A DNA stretch of 63,631 nt from Phycisphaerales bacterium. GTDB lineage: Bacteria > Planctomycetota > Phycisphaerae > SM23-33 > FEN-1343. The notes beneath the pieces are model-generated. The model made no database searches. It was given only the letters and a program-made list of their open reading frames with translations, and was not told the DNA's origin. Both the position numbers and the translations under genes were made by a program. Positions 28,001-37,362 of the stretch are shown here, piece by piece. How positions within the stretch are numbered: the first letter of the stretch is position 1; each line of letters opens with the position of its first letter. The stretch is taken from contig PMYD01000006.1 of the NCBI GenBank assembly GCA_003171335.1, forward strand, positions 1-63,631, in the 5' to 3' direction.

Positions 28001-31000
28001 GAGGGTTGTCACGCAGCCCCAGGCCGGCTCGATCACGATCGTGTCCAAGAATCCCGGTCTCACCGGCGACATCCCCGTGACGCTCACCGCCACCGATGGG
28101 TCGGGGCACTCCTACAGCCAGCAGGTCACCGCCCACATGACGGCGGACCTGACGACCCCGCGTGCGGCCGTTACTTCCCCTCTGACCAGCGTGATTGCCA
28201 CCGGGCGCGATACGATCGTGCCGTTCCAGATCACCCAGACCGCCACCGGCACCTTCGCCTTCAAGATCTACACCACGTATGCCGGGCCGGGCGCCGTGGC
28301 CCTGATGTACGCGAAGTCCGGCCTCACGTCGTTCAGCCAGAACGGCTCCACGGTCACGGGCTCCACGCCTTACGTGCTGCACGTGGTCGTGCCGCCGGAA
28401 TACGACGGCAGCGCGTTTCGGGCCCTGCTGGTGCCCGTGGACGTCGGCCTGGCCAACGGGATGCTGACGTCGCAGTTGGTCACCATTTCGTTCGGGACGC
28501 GGCCGCTCGTGGGAATCAGCAACGTGACCTTCGACCCCACCACCGGCCCCTCGACGCTCGTGCCCGGCACCATCACCAGCGACGCCGCCGCCTTCACGTT
28601 CTCCACGCCCACCGCCGACAACGGCGCCACCGCGACCATCGTCCAGGGCAGCGACCCCAAAGCCTTCAACGTGCAGGTGTCCATGCCCTCCAGCACGTTT
28701 TCGGGCATCATCCACGTCAGCTTCACGGTCCTGGAGAGCCAGTACGCCGAGTTCGTCAACGTCCGGCCCGCGACGGTCAGCTTCCTCGTGTACACGTTCG
28801 GCGCCTCGATTCCCGGCTCGACCTTCGAGGTGCCCACCAACGGACGGGGCGTGTCCATCGGCATCGACGGCCTGGATCCCGCCAATACGGGGCTGACTTA
28901 CAACGCGACGACCACCGATCCGGGCCTGCACTTAAGCTGGGATCTGGGCAGCGACACGGGCCGCGAGTTCGCCAAGCTGACCTTCGTCAACACCGTGCCG
29001 GTGGATACCAACGGCGACGGCATTCCCGACAGCTACCAGGACGCCGGCACCGTGGGCGTCATCACGGTGATGCTGTACAACGACGTGGCGCCCCAGGCCG
29101 TGCAGCGCTTCATCGACCTGGCCGAAAACTACCGCGGCATCGTCTCGACGGATTCCACCGGCAAGCAGGTCACCACGTATACGATGGATTCGTCCAAGAC
29201 GGGCTATGCCACCGCCAACCCGTATTACTCCGACGTCAACATCTACAGTTTGCTCACGGGCGGCTTGTTCTACACGGGCGATCCCATCCACAACGACGGC
29301 ACCGGCAAGACCGGGCTGCCGGCCATGAACACCAGTTTCATGGACACCTGGGCCTATAAGGAGCTCAGTTTCGCCGGCCCCGGCGTACTGGCCTTCAATG
29401 ACACCGGCGGCAACCCCGCCACCAGCGATGGGACCTTCTTCATCACGCAGCGGCCCTTCCCCAACGGCGACGGCAGGTACCCCGTCTTCGGCCAGATCGT
29501 CAGCGGCTGGGACGTGTACAACGACCTGATCTTCCGTTCCAACAACCAGCTCTTCCAGTCCACTCAGGATCCGACAAAGAACTTCGCCCCCCTCGTGCCG
29601 CCGCGACTGCAATCCGTGCAGATTCTCGGCGGCGCCGCCGACACCCGCGATGCCGTGCTGAACATCCGGGCGGACCAGAACTTCGCCGGCCCGGCCCAGG
29701 TGCAGGTGACCGTCAGGGACAGCCAGGGCGATTCCAACATCCAGACGTTGACCATCGAGCCGGACTCCGCGATCGCCCCAATGGCGCAGGTGCAGGGCAT
29801 TACGGACTCGACCACCCAGCAGTTGACCAGCGACTCGATCGGCGACCGCAGTCTGCCGCCGTCCACGCGCATCGTGGACATGCGATTCCAGCAGACGCAC
29901 CCGGCAGGCGTAACCATCGAGCCCAAGATGGGCAATTCGTACCGCGGTCCCGGCCAGGTGAGCATCACCGCCGCCAGCGCGGGAAACACCACCAACAGCG
30001 ATGGCACGGTGACGGATACCTTCTCGCTGCACATCGTGCTGCCGGATGCCTATGACGGCACCCCCGTGGTCATCTGGCTCTGGGTCGTCCCCCAGGGCGA
30101 TGGCAATGCTCAAAGCACGATCGATCCCTTCTACATCAGCACGCTGGGCGATGCGCCGGTGATTGGCGATGCGGTGACGCTGACGGATGCCAGCGGCAGC
30201 GCGCTGCCGGGTTCCCCCGTCGCCGCCACCAGCAACCAGGCGCACTTCAAGCTCGACATCACCGCCAGCGATGTTGTCCACACGACCATCGAAACCCGTG
30301 TGGATGGGCAGAGCGGTTCGGTGGTGCAGCCGACGCTCGCCAACGACGGCGGCATCTTCACCGTGACTGTGCCGGAGGGGTTCTACGGCCTGGTCACCTT
30401 CAACATCACCGCCGTGCAGGACAAGGACACGACCACCCAGGTCTTTACGCCCGTCAGCAGGCAGTTCAGCCTCGCCTTTTCGCCCGTCCGCGATGCCCCC
30501 AACCAGGTGGCCCCGGTCTTGTGGCGCATCCAGAACGATGCCTATTCCGTGCTGCAGACCAGCGATTTCATCTTTGTCGGCACGGTGGACCAGGGCTTGT
30601 GGGTGTACGATGCCGCCGATCCCACCAAGGTGCTTGGCAGTTACACGTGGCCCATCTCGATTAGCGCGTCCGGTTCATCCTCCTCCCAGCCGGTCATCTA
30701 TGACATGAAGATGATGACGTACGGCTCGGGCCCCTCCGCGCGGCAGATCCTGTTCGTGGCCGCCAGCAGCCAGGGATTGGTGAGCTTCAGCCTGGACAAG
30801 AGCAACTCGACCAATGTCCTGCAATTGCTGGACACCTTCCCGAACATTGACGCCTCGCAGGTCGTCGTGGAGAACCGGACCGTCAGCGTGGGCGGAAACC
30901 TGGTGACGCAACTGGCCTACGTGGGCGCGATCGAAGGCGGACTGTACATTCTGGATGCTTCGAACCCCGGCCTGCTGGGGCGCGATCCAGCCGACCCGAC

Positions 31001-32999
31001 CAACGCCGCCGCCCGCCGGCCGCTCGCCGTGGTCACCGCGCTGTACCCCACGCTTGCCCAACAGATACAGTACCAGTACGCCTATCAATCGCACGGCCAG
31101 TACACCGTGAACCCGTATCTCATGCCCCTGCCGTTGCGCTGGCCTACGTCCCTGTTTGTGAACAATGGCATTGTCACGCTGACCGATGTGCTCAGCGGCT
31201 ACATCGCTGTGATCAACGCCACGCAGCCCGATAGGGTCGTAAAGCTGAAGGCCGTCAAGCTGGGCAGTCCGATCTGGGGCTCCGCCGTCGAGGGCAACAC
31301 GCTGTACGTTCTGGCCCAGAACGGCCTGCACGTCTATGACGCCAGTACGCCCTGGGCCCTGAAATCCATCAGCTTCTGGCCGCACCAGTACATCGGCACC
31401 AACGTGCTGCCCTCGCTGGCGGTGTATGGAGACACCGCGGTGATCGGCTACGCCGACGGGTTTGACTTCTTGAACGTGCGCGATCCGTATCACATCACCT
31501 ACTGGGGCACCTCCTCGCCCACCGCCAGTTCCACAAGCTCCACGGGCCAGGGCATCTTCGCCAGCGCCTGGTCCAACACCAGCACCACGACCTCGACCAC
31601 CGGCGCCAGCACGACGACCACCACCCGCGACTACGCCTACGCCGGGCGCGTACCCAGCTTTTATGTCTCCGGCGATAACGTGACCTGGCTGCTGCCCAAT
31701 GGCTACGGCGGCCTGACCGCCATTGACGGCTCGCAGCTTAGCCATCTGGCGCAAATCAACTCGCGCAGCACCCTGATCGACGCCAATGGCACGCCGGTCA
31801 CCTACACCATCGCCGGCGGCGGCTTCATCCAGCTCACGCTGGATAGTACGCAGACGCATGTTGACCGTCTGGACGTGGTGAACCCGACCGCGGCCACGCG
31901 CGTGACCATCTCGACGCCCGGCGGAACGACGACCGACATCGGTGAGATCGACGTGCACGGCTCACTCAACGCGCTGGTGGCCCCGACTGTCGTAATGGAC
32001 GGCAACGTCACGCTCGACGGCACCGTTCGCACGCTGATGCTGGGCAAAATGGGCACCGCCACTGGCGGCGCGGAAAAGACCCTCGCCATCGGCGCACCGC
32101 CGGCAGGCACGGTCCGTGCCGGGGCGACTCTTAACCTGGGCAGCGTATACGACCTGAGCATCAGCTCCAGCACGCCCATCAGCTCGCTGACGGCCGTAAG
32201 CTGGCTGGATGATGAGTCGGCCTCCGCGAAAGATACGATTGTCGCTCCATCGCTGGGCCGGCTGATGATCACCGGCCGACCGGGCCAAAGGGGCGATTTC
32301 CAGGCGGATGTCACCGTGAACGGCGGCGGGCAAGCGATCCCGGCGATTCAACTGGTCAACATTGCCGGCGACGTCAGCCAGAGCAACTGGAACGTGGGGG
32401 CCATCAGCACCGCCATCATCGGCGGGGACCTGGCCGGCCAGTGGCAGGCCACCTCGCTGCGGAGTTTGATCGTCCGCGGCAATATGGACGGCTGGACCGG
32501 CTTGCTCACCCAGCGCGCCGTCGCCAACTCCCACGCCTTGACGCTCGGCAGCTTGAATGTCATGGGCTCCATCACGGCCAGCAATGTGATAGTCGCCGGC
32601 GATATCGGCGCCGTCACTGCCGCCGCCATGAACAACAGCGAGATCTATGCCGGCTATCTCGCCGTCGCGCCAGCCTCCGTCGCCCTGCCGACCGCCCAGC
32701 AAATGATCCCCACGGTCTTCGACACCCTGGGTTCCATCGCCAGCCTCACCATCCGCGGCCAGCAGAACGCCGGCAGCTTCATCAACAGCTTCGTTAACAG
32801 CGACATCGCGGCGTACCACCTGGGCATCATGAACCTGGCCTACGCCCAGGTGAACAACGGCGGCACGCCCTTCGGCCTGGCGGCCCACTCGCTGAGCCGC
32901 CTGCTCTACCACGATGCCACGACCCATTACACGTGGCCCAACGGGGTCGACACCAGCAGCCCGGCGCCCATGACCGACCTGATTACCCGGCTGGTATAG
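25092..32999 (+). CDS. Giant surface/exported protein with three cyclophilin-like domains and a beta-propeller
   Basis: 2,635 residues from ATG 25092 (GAGG five bases upstream); an upstream ATG at 24966 would precede the promoter motif. The N-terminus holds LMESLEGRVLLSS (about residues 22-34), matching the LEPR-XLL-type motif of very large planctomycete proteins. Three cyclophilin-type peptidyl-prolyl isomerase domains lie at about 95-265, 790-950 and 1290-1485. The first keeps HRVIPEFVIQTGD and GTNNGQFFIT; the second and third lose the HR pair and most of the active-site pattern. Ig/cadherin-like beta repeats fill the spaces, a LVIVD-type propeller spans about 1805-2140 (GLWVYDA, GLYILDASNPG), and a beta-helix-like tail follows. 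Probably exported; the secretion operon nearby could be its route, which is inference. Confidence 0.85.
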   Translation: MRPSSSNPRPSSPPPCVFCWCLMESLEGRVLLSSAPVFVGPGGLNSSQQVADNYVLISGDGQSLTIPIDGYDADGNPLTITATGSAHLNVQVARSTEFAQLDFVESDGTTSIGSIIIQLFGDLSPQATQRFITLATKYISSTGIISDPAAGQPAFYSNVVVHRVIPEFVIQTGDAANGDGTGDSPLPNFNGDYPSALGFEGVGVLAFANKGADPTTGQGTNNGQFFITDGAYPSGVGGYPIFGQVISGWDIIRNVINRQQDSSGSNRPLDPPKLKSVELVSEPQDGSIFVTPAAGFTSAEVITVTLDDGAGGHTSQQYTIQPTEPTLPVISAVSPLDLATNPQGSIPFTISYSGPDGGSLGIAVFHNYHGAGTVSVNTAQSTTTAGGYTATFTPDASYDGTLFTATFLAQLLNFGNATRAVQRTTVQYGTRPTIASVEPPTVLAGQSTVVSLSISDASTSSFYVTAASDTPGVTVTVDMSTYDVTITVSTSAAATTANITVTAIEASYQNKNFTPTSLTFAVNISQFVFNALPAITGVLPGETRQVPLDVQVPVDASVSRTLNWTVDTSSYTGPGTISAQVSGDAASGYTLTLTLPATYDESNFTLTISATMAEFPSLPAQTQSATVQSSIRPIISNIGPLFMAPGSSQDVLFNVVDTVSATTAVNVRADVFDDQGQPLNGATATVSPVAGQSTQYRLSITAPVGYYGVFNIKLSAIESDVAINFPNLAPSTETVSVITMGFVPQPGQVDVNPNGTGVSLGLQGYTSDGSALTYTASTGSSDLDVYVAPPTNSFAQLNFVDAQGNSIGSVVVELFNDRSPAGVQRFENLATLAVANNTLVTPGGAHPYPYYHNVPVTALSRGLFLQTGRAAGASGSGLSPITNDPALAAGQSGQLSFDGPGMLAFTASSSGMSDDQFLITDGSQSQRDGSNLLVFGQIVSGWDVLRQVEMTPTASGSTAVTAPQPALSSVRVVTQPQAGSITIVSKNPGLTGDIPVTLTATDGSGHSYSQQVTAHMTADLTTPRAAVTSPLTSVIATGRDTIVPFQITQTATGTFAFKIYTTYAGPGAVALMYAKSGLTSFSQNGSTVTGSTPYVLHVVVPPEYDGSAFRALLVPVDVGLANGMLTSQLVTISFGTRPLVGISNVTFDPTTGPSTLVPGTITSDAAAFTFSTPTADNGATATIVQGSDPKAFNVQVSMPSSTFSGIIHVSFTVLESQYAEFVNVRPATVSFLVYTFGASIPGSTFEVPTNGRGVSIGIDGLDPANTGLTYNATTTDPGLHLSWDLGSDTGREFAKLTFVNTVPVDTNGDGIPDSYQDAGTVGVITVMLYNDVAPQAVQRFIDLAENYRGIVSTDSTGKQVTTYTMDSSKTGYATANPYYSDVNIYSLLTGGLFYTGDPIHNDGTGKTGLPAMNTSFMDTWAYKELSFAGPGVLAFNDTGGNPATSDGTFFITQRPFPNGDGRYPVFGQIVSGWDVYNDLIFRSNNQLFQSTQDPTKNFAPLVPPRLQSVQILGGAADTRDAVLNIRADQNFAGPAQVQVTVRDSQGDSNIQTLTIEPDSAIAPMAQVQGITDSTTQQLTSDSIGDRSLPPSTRIVDMRFQQTHPAGVTIEPKMGNSYRGPGQVSITAASAGNTTNSDGTVTDTFSLHIVLPDAYDGTPVVIWLWVVPQGDGNAQSTIDPFYISTLGDAPVIGDAVTLTDASGSALPGSPVAATSNQAHFKLDITASDVVHTTIETRVDGQSGSVVQPTLANDGGIFTVTVPEGFYGLVTFNITAVQDKDTTTQVFTPVSRQFSLAFSPVRDAPNQVAPVLWRIQNDAYSVLQTSDFIFVGTVDQGLWVYDAADPTKVLGSYTWPISISASGSSSSQPVIYDMKMMTYGSGPSARQILFVAASSQGLVSFSLDKSNSTNVLQLLDTFPNIDASQVVVENRTVSVGGNLVTQLAYVGAIEGGLYILDASNPGLLGRDPADPTNAAARRPLAVVTALYPTLAQQIQYQYAYQSHGQYTVNPYLMPLPLRWPTSLFVNNGIVTLTDVLSGYIAVINATQPDRVVKLKAVKLGSPIWGSAVEGNTLYVLAQNGLHVYDASTPWALKSISFWPHQYIGTNVLPSLAVYGDTAVIGYADGFDFLNVRDPYHITYWGTSSPTASSTSSTGQGIFASAWSNTSTTTSTTGASTTTTTRDYAYAGRVPSFYVSGDNVTWLLPNGYGGLTAIDGSQLSHLAQINSRSTLIDANGTPVTYTIAGGGFIQLTLDSTQTHVDRLDVVNPTAATRVTISTPGGTTTDIGEIDVHGSLNALVAPTVVMDGNVTLDGTVRTLMLGKMGTATGGAEKTLAIGAPPAGTVRAGATLNLGSVYDLSISSSTPISSLTAVSWLDDESASAKDTIVAPSLGRLMITGRPGQRGDFQADVTVNGGGQAIPAIQLVNIAGDVSQSNWNVGAISTAIIGGDLAGQWQATSLRSLIVRGNMDGWTGLLTQRAVANSHALTLGSLNVMGSITASNVIVAGDIGAVTAAAMNNSEIYAGYLAVAPASVALPTAQQMIPTVFDTLGSIASLTIRGQQNAGSFINSFVNSDIAAYHLGIMNLAYAQVNNGGTPFGLAAHSLSRLLYHDATTHYTWPNGVDTSSPAPMTDLITRLV

Positions 33000-33021
33000 C
33001 CCAGGCCAGATGCGTGGCGGT

Positions 33022-33205
33022 TCAGGTGTGCGCGGCGCACACCTGAGGTGGGGGATAAGTGTTACAGTCTGTGCTTTACGCACAGTTGAACTGGGATAAG
33101 TGTTACAGTCTGTCCGTGGCGGACACGTGAGCTGGGTTAAGTGTTACAGACTTACACCGGTGACCAACTGGAAACCGTTTCCAGTTGAGTCGCTCACCTG
33201 ACAAC
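33022..33205. repeat. TAAGTGTTACA array with interspersed hairpins
   Basis: A TCAGGTGTGC/GCACACCTGA hairpin (33022-33045) is followed by three direct copies of TAAGTGTTACAG (33056, 33097, 33139; the last read from TTAAG), spaced about 41 bases. Between and after them are hairpins CTGTGC-TTTAC-GCACAG, TGTCCG-TGG-CGGACA, CAACTGGAAA-CCG-TTTCCAGTTG and TGACAAC-CG-TTGTCA. The direct copies share flanks (CTGGGA/T before, GTCTGT after) while the hairpin stems differ in every unit. It fills the 211-base gap after the giant protein. Confidence 0.85.
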
Positions 33206-33210
33206 CGTTG

Positions 33211-34914
33211 TCACTTGCATGCTGCGGTCGCCTTCAGCAGTTCTTGCTCTGCCGCCGGTGTCCAGAGTCCATTTTCCAACTTGGCGGCGACGGAGGGTAG
33301 GCGGGTGGGCAGGTCGGCAAGACTCACCAGGCCCAGGTCGTGGAGAGCGGGGTAGACGATGATCTTGCCCGCCAGCGTTCGCCCTTCGACCGCGCGGATG
33401 CCGTCGATGGCCCCGGCCATTCCGCAGATGGCGTCGACCGAGGCGTTCGTGTCGAGCGTGCCGGCGGTCACCTTTTCCAGTACGGCCTGCATATCCTCGA
33501 TGCGCGAGCCGCTGGTGCCGAACATGAAAACACCCTGCCGGATGTAGCGGTCCAGGTCCAGCTCGTGGCGGATGGGCGCGGGGATGCCAGCAAAGATGTT
33601 GATTCGTGCGGCCGGGCCGCTGCGGTCGATGGCGTCGGCGACAAGCTGGCCCATCGGGGCCATCAGGGCGAAGTAGGTAAAGGGTCCCGCCAGTTCCTGG
33701 CGCTTCGTGTTCACCAGCGACAGCCGCACGCCGTTGCGGCGGGCGAAGGGCTCGCTCTTGCGCCGCAGGGCCTCCAGGCGGCCGTCGTCGATATCGGCGC
33801 CGACCACTTCGATATCTTTAATGCCCGAGCAGACGGCCCGTAGCGTGTGCATCTGGCCCATGGGCCCGCCGGCCCCGACGATGCACACGCGGTCGCCGGG
33901 CCGCAACTCGCCCGTGGGCGGGATGCTGCGGTACGCATCGGCGGCGCTGTAGCCGGCGGTGCCGATCCAGCGTGTAAAGCCGTAGTGCAGCCGGCCCACG
34001 CCCACGGAGACCTTGCGGCCGATCGCCGCGCCCGCCAGCACGATGTTCAAAATGCCGCGAGAGCCCAGCTTGCCGTTGAGCAGTTCCAGGGTCTCGGCGC
34101 TGTGGCCGAAGTAGACGATATCGTCGAACGATTCCTCCGGCAGCTCGGCCGCCGAGGAGGTTTGCCAGACCGAAGTGGCCAGCGTGCCCAAAGCCGCCAG
34201 GGGGGCCAGGCTGGAGCTCACCAGCACAATCTCGCGCGGCAATGCTTCGGCCCGCACGTGCGGGTCGAACAGGCCCCGGATGGCCCGGCCCTGGTCAACC
34301 ACCACCATCAGCCGCCCGCGGGGCAGGATGCCGCGGCGCTCCACATTGACGTAGGCGTTTTCCACGCAGCCCCACGGCTCCACCAAGGCTACCGCGGAAG
34401 CGCCCAGATGCTCGGCGACCGGGATAAGGTAACGCTGGCCCGTCTCGCGCTCGATGACCACGCGCTCGTCGAACAGCACGTACTCCTGGAGCCCGCCCTC
34501 AAAGTTGTACCCAAACGCTCCGTTGGAGCCGGCCGTGCGCAGCGTGCGGAAATCCGCCTGCACCAGCACGCGCTCGCCCACGCGATGGTGTTCCACCCGC
34601 TCGCCCACGGCCACAATGCGTGCGACGACCTCGTGCCCCGGCACGGTGGGGGCGCTGCCGGGTACGTAACTGGGCAGGTGCTCCAGCACCCCCGGCTCGA
34701 TGCCGGATGCCACGGGAGCCTTGCGCGGATGCTCGGCGAACTGCTTGAGCAGCTTCAAATCCGAAAAACACAACCCCACGGCCTCGACCTTCACGAGCAA
34801 CTGGTGGGGGCCCGGCCGATGCACCGGCTTGGCGCGATTGAGCGTCAGAGCGTCCGGGCCGATCAACTGGACGGCATATTGGGTGTCGCGAAGAACCGGG
34901 GACGTTGCGGTCAT
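33211..34914 (-). CDS. Zinc-binding medium-chain dehydrogenase (sorbitol/sorbose-phosphate reductase-like)
   Basis: 567 residues, about 200 more than a typical MDR enzyme. The catalytic zinc site is present: Cys in GLCFSDLK, His-Glu in VPGHEVV and EPWGCVENAY. The structural-zinc lobe with four cysteines is absent. The nucleotide-binding region has VCIVGAGGPMGQMHTLRA (about residues 385-402), close to L-sorbose-1-phosphate reductase types. Two Rossmann-like stretches are apparent, so the extra length may be a duplicated or inserted nucleotide-binding segment. A likely oxidoreductase of a sugar alcohol or sugar phosphate; substrate unknown. The reading frame upstream of 34914 runs into a repeat and is not coding. 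Confidence 0.75.
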   Translation of the reverse strand: MTATSPVLRDTQYAVQLIGPDALTLNRAKPVHRPGPHQLLVKVEAVGLCFSDLKLLKQFAEHPRKAPVASGIEPGVLEHLPSYVPGSAPTVPGHEVVARIVAVGERVEHHRVGERVLVQADFRTLRTAGSNGAFGYNFEGGLQEYVLFDERVVIERETGQRYLIPVAEHLGASAVALVEPWGCVENAYVNVERRGILPRGRLMVVVDQGRAIRGLFDPHVRAEALPREIVLVSSSLAPLAALGTLATSVWQTSSAAELPEESFDDIVYFGHSAETLELLNGKLGSRGILNIVLAGAAIGRKVSVGVGRLHYGFTRWIGTAGYSAADAYRSIPPTGELRPGDRVCIVGAGGPMGQMHTLRAVCSGIKDIEVVGADIDDGRLEALRRKSEPFARRNGVRLSLVNTKRQELAGPFTYFALMAPMGQLVADAIDRSGPAARINIFAGIPAPIRHELDLDRYIRQGVFMFGTSGSRIEDMQAVLEKVTAGTLDTNASVDAICGMAGAIDGIRAVEGRTLAGKIIVYPALHDLGLVSLADLPTRLPSVAAKLENGLWTPAAEQELLKATAACK

Positions 34915-34940
34915 GGGTACGTCTTTCTGGTCAAAAAGCC

Positions 34941-35137
34941 GAACACAAAGATCACGAAGAGCACGAAGAACACAAAGGAAAAAATGGGTTAGAGAGAGGA
35001 GCGGGCAAGGTAGTTTTGCTTTCGTCTGATCATTTCCCGATCCTGATCCCTTACTCCAGTCTCTTTTTTCTACTCTTCTTCTACTCTCTTTCTTCCTTCG
35101 TGTCCCTTTGTGATCTTTGTGTTCTTTGTGTCCTCTT
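34941..35137. repeat. CACAAAGATCACGAAG inverted-repeat element, copy 1
   Basis: A 39-base left arm built of CACAAAG/CACGAAG heptads (34941-34979) faces a right arm of their reverse complements (about 35094-35137) across a pyrimidine-rich centre. It sits between the zinc dehydrogenase and lpd. A second element of the same design is at 39889-40036. Translations give HKDHEEHKG peptides, which are artefacts of the repeat. Confidence 0.8.
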
Positions 35138-35144
35138 CCATTCC

Positions 35145-36575
35145 TTACGTGCCCGCAACGCCCGCCATCGCCGCGACTACCTTCCTGGGCGGCAGGTGAA
35201 TGGCGGCCGACAGGGCGTCTTCCGCGGCCTCCTTGACGGCCTCGGAGATCGTCGGATGGGCGAACACCGTTTCGGCCAACTCGTCCGCGCTGGCCTTGGC
35301 GCCCAGCATGCACGTGGCGGCGGCCACAATCTCCGTGACATTGTGCCCGATCATATGCACGCCCAGCAGCGCATTGCTGGCTCGGTCGCGGATGACCTTG
35401 ACCAGGCCGTCAGTATGGCCGGCGGCCATCGCCTTTCCCAGGTAGCCGATGGGAAAGAGGCCGACGGAAATAGGAATGGACTTCTTCCGGGCCTGCTCCT
35501 CGGTCAGCCCGACCCCGGCGATCTCGGGGAATGTGTACACCGCCCAGGGCACCGGGGCCTCGAACGTGCGGCTGTGGCCCAGCGCATTCTCCACGGCCAC
35601 CGCACCCTGCGCACTGGCAGCATGCGCCAGCAGGCAGCGGCCGTTGGCATCGCCGATGCAATACACGCCGGCCACCGGCGTTTCCATGCGGTCGTTCACG
35701 CGGATAAAGCCGCGGTCGGCCGTCAGCCCTGCGGCCGCCAGGTTGATCTCCGCAGTCGCGGCCCGGCGGCCGGTCGCCACCAACACGCGGTCCGCCTCGA
35801 TTGTCTGGCCGCTGGCCAGCCGGGCCATCACGCCCGTATCCGCAAGCGCCAACTCCGACACCTTCGTACCGGTGTGGCAGGCAATCCGCCGCGCGGCAAA
35901 AATCTTCGCCAGCTCGGCCGCCAGATCCGCATCCATTTCCGGCAACAGGCGCGGCATCATTTCCACCAGCGTAACCGTCACGCCCAGCGCCTGCATCATG
36001 CACGCAAACTCGCAGCCGATCACGCCGCCGCCCACGATCAACAGCCGCCGCGGCAGGTCCTTCCAGTGCAGGGCCTCATCCGACGTGCACACGCGCTGGG
36101 CATCCGTCGGCCAGCCGGGAATCCGCGAGGGGATTGAGCCGACGGCCAGGATCGTCTTGTCGGCCGTGACAGTCTGCGTCTGGCCCTTCTCGTCGGCGAC
36201 CGCCAGTCGGCCCGGGCCTTCCAATCGCCCAGTTCCCTGGAAGAGCGTGATGCCTCGCGTTTTGAACAGATTGGCGATGCCCTGGCGCAGCCGCGCGACC
36301 GTGCGGTCCTTGCGTTGCTGCATGGCGGGCCAATCGCACGTCGCTTCGCCCGCCACTTTGATGCCCAACTTGCCCGCCTCGCGGATGGAGTGCAGCAGCT
36401 CCGCCGAGGCCAAGAGCGCCTTGGAGGGGATGCACCCGTTATTGAGGCACGTGCCGCCCAGCGGGCCTTTCTCAATGACCGCCACCTTGGCGCCAAGCTG
36501 CGCGGCCTTGATCGCCGCCACGTAACCGCCGGGGCCCGAACCCAGGAAAAGCAGGTTGAAATGATTGGTGGTCAT
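35145..36575 (-). CDS. lpdA: Dihydrolipoyl dehydrogenase (E3)
   Basis: 476 residues. FAD-binding GSGPGGYVAAIKAAQLG at the start, redox-active disulfide Cys43/Cys48 in GGTCLNNGCIPSK, NAD-binding GGGVIGCEFACMMQALG and the C-terminal dimer motif with HAHPT-type FAHPTISEAVKEA. It reoxidises the lipoyl groups of the E2 encoded upstream. ATG 36575 is annotated; a GTG at 36593 overlapping the antitoxin stop (TAGTG) would add six residues and couple the genes. Normal E2-E3 adjacency is interrupted by a toxin-antitoxin pair. Confidence 0.94.
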   Translation of the reverse strand: MTTNHFNLLFLGSGPGGYVAAIKAAQLGAKVAVIEKGPLGGTCLNNGCIPSKALLASAELLHSIREAGKLGIKVAGEATCDWPAMQQRKDRTVARLRQGIANLFKTRGITLFQGTGRLEGPGRLAVADEKGQTQTVTADKTILAVGSIPSRIPGWPTDAQRVCTSDEALHWKDLPRRLLIVGGGVIGCEFACMMQALGVTVTLVEMMPRLLPEMDADLAAELAKIFAARRIACHTGTKVSELALADTGVMARLASGQTIEADRVLVATGRRAATAEINLAAAGLTADRGFIRVNDRMETPVAGVYCIGDANGRCLLAHAASAQGAVAVENALGHSRTFEAPVPWAVYTFPEIAGVGLTEEQARKKSIPISVGLFPIGYLGKAMAAGHTDGLVKVIRDRASNALLGVHMIGHNVTEIVAAATCMLGAKASADELAETVFAHPTISEAVKEAAEDALSAAIHLPPRKVVAAMAGVAGT

Positions 36576-36592
36576 CGCACTATGGCCTTTCA

Positions 36593-36982
36593 CTAACCCA
36601 CCAGCTTTTCTCGACGGGACGACTTGCGGGGGTTGACATGTTTGCCTGTCGTCACAGGTGCTGGAGAAGCGAGAATCATGTCCAAGACGTCGGGTTTTCG
36701 TTCTATTATCTGCAACATACGCAATGCGGCGTGGCTGGGCTCACGCGATCCATGTTCCCAACTTTGGACCGTCTTGACCGAAACATTAACAACTGCGGCG
36801 AATACTGCTTGAGACATGCGGCATTGCTTGCGCAGGGAGGCAATCCGATGGGGTTTTGCAGCGGGCGGCGGAGCGGGCAGCTTTATCGTCACCAGCGACA
36901 ACTCTCCCTTCGAATAGGCAATGCTTTCCTTCATGCCTTTCATCAATCGGTCATACATGCTTGCTTTCTCGTGATCGCTCAT
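36593..36982 (-). CDS. HTH antitoxin (HigA/XRE-like)
   Basis: 129 residues, start 36982 overlapping the toxin stop (ATGA). An N-terminal region of about 50 residues precedes an XRE-type helix-turn-helix (RKQCRMSQAVFAAVVNVSVK then TVQSWEHGSREPS), as in HigA-type antitoxins. It would neutralise the upstream toxin and repress the shared promoter. The downstream lpd start touches its stop codon, so lpd may be read on the same transcript. Confidence 0.85.
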   Translation of the reverse strand: MSDHEKASMYDRLMKGMKESIAYSKGELSLVTIKLPAPPPAAKPHRIASLRKQCRMSQAVFAAVVNVSVKTVQSWEHGSREPSHAALRMLQIIERKPDVLDMILASPAPVTTGKHVNPRKSSRREKLVG

Positions 36983-37347
36983 AGTTTGCCTTTCGATCGC
37001 TGATACCACGCTACGGCCTCTTGTTTCACCAGGCCGGCCAGCTTTCCCAAGTCTTTCTGCTCTTTGGCGGAAAGGTCTTGCTTCTCATTTTTCCCGTAAA
37101 TGTCGAGCAGATCGATTCTGAATGCCTGAGGAATCCACAAATAAATGACTCGAAATGCGCCGCTCTTGCCTCTTCCCTTTCGCGCATCCCCCCAGCGGAG
37201 TTTTCGAAGCCCGCCGCAGCCGGGCATAGCATCGCCCGACGCAGGATTCCTCAACAGCGCCTGTTGAAGTTGCATGTATTCGTTGTCGTGGAGCCTGGCC
37301 TTTAGCCGTTTCGTAAACCATTCCGCCTCGACGAACGTCAGATTCAT
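36979..37347 (-). CDS. RelE/HigB-superfamily toxin
   Basis: 122 residues. The RelE fold pattern is visible: an N-terminal strand (NLTFVEAEWFTKRL), GLRKLRWGDARKGRGKSGAFRVIY with basic residues, and LLDIYGKNEKQDLS. The toxin-first order is the HigBA arrangement. Predicted ribosome-dependent mRNA interferase. It lies 49 bases after the E2 stop, with its own strong promoter in that gap. Confidence 0.85.
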   Translation of the reverse strand: MNLTFVEAEWFTKRLKARLHDNEYMQLQQALLRNPASGDAMPGCGGLRKLRWGDARKGRGKSGAFRVIYLWIPQAFRIDLLDIYGKNEKQDLSAKEQKDLGKLAGLVKQEAVAWYQRSKGKL

Positions 37348-37362
37348 GTTATCCCACCAGGT

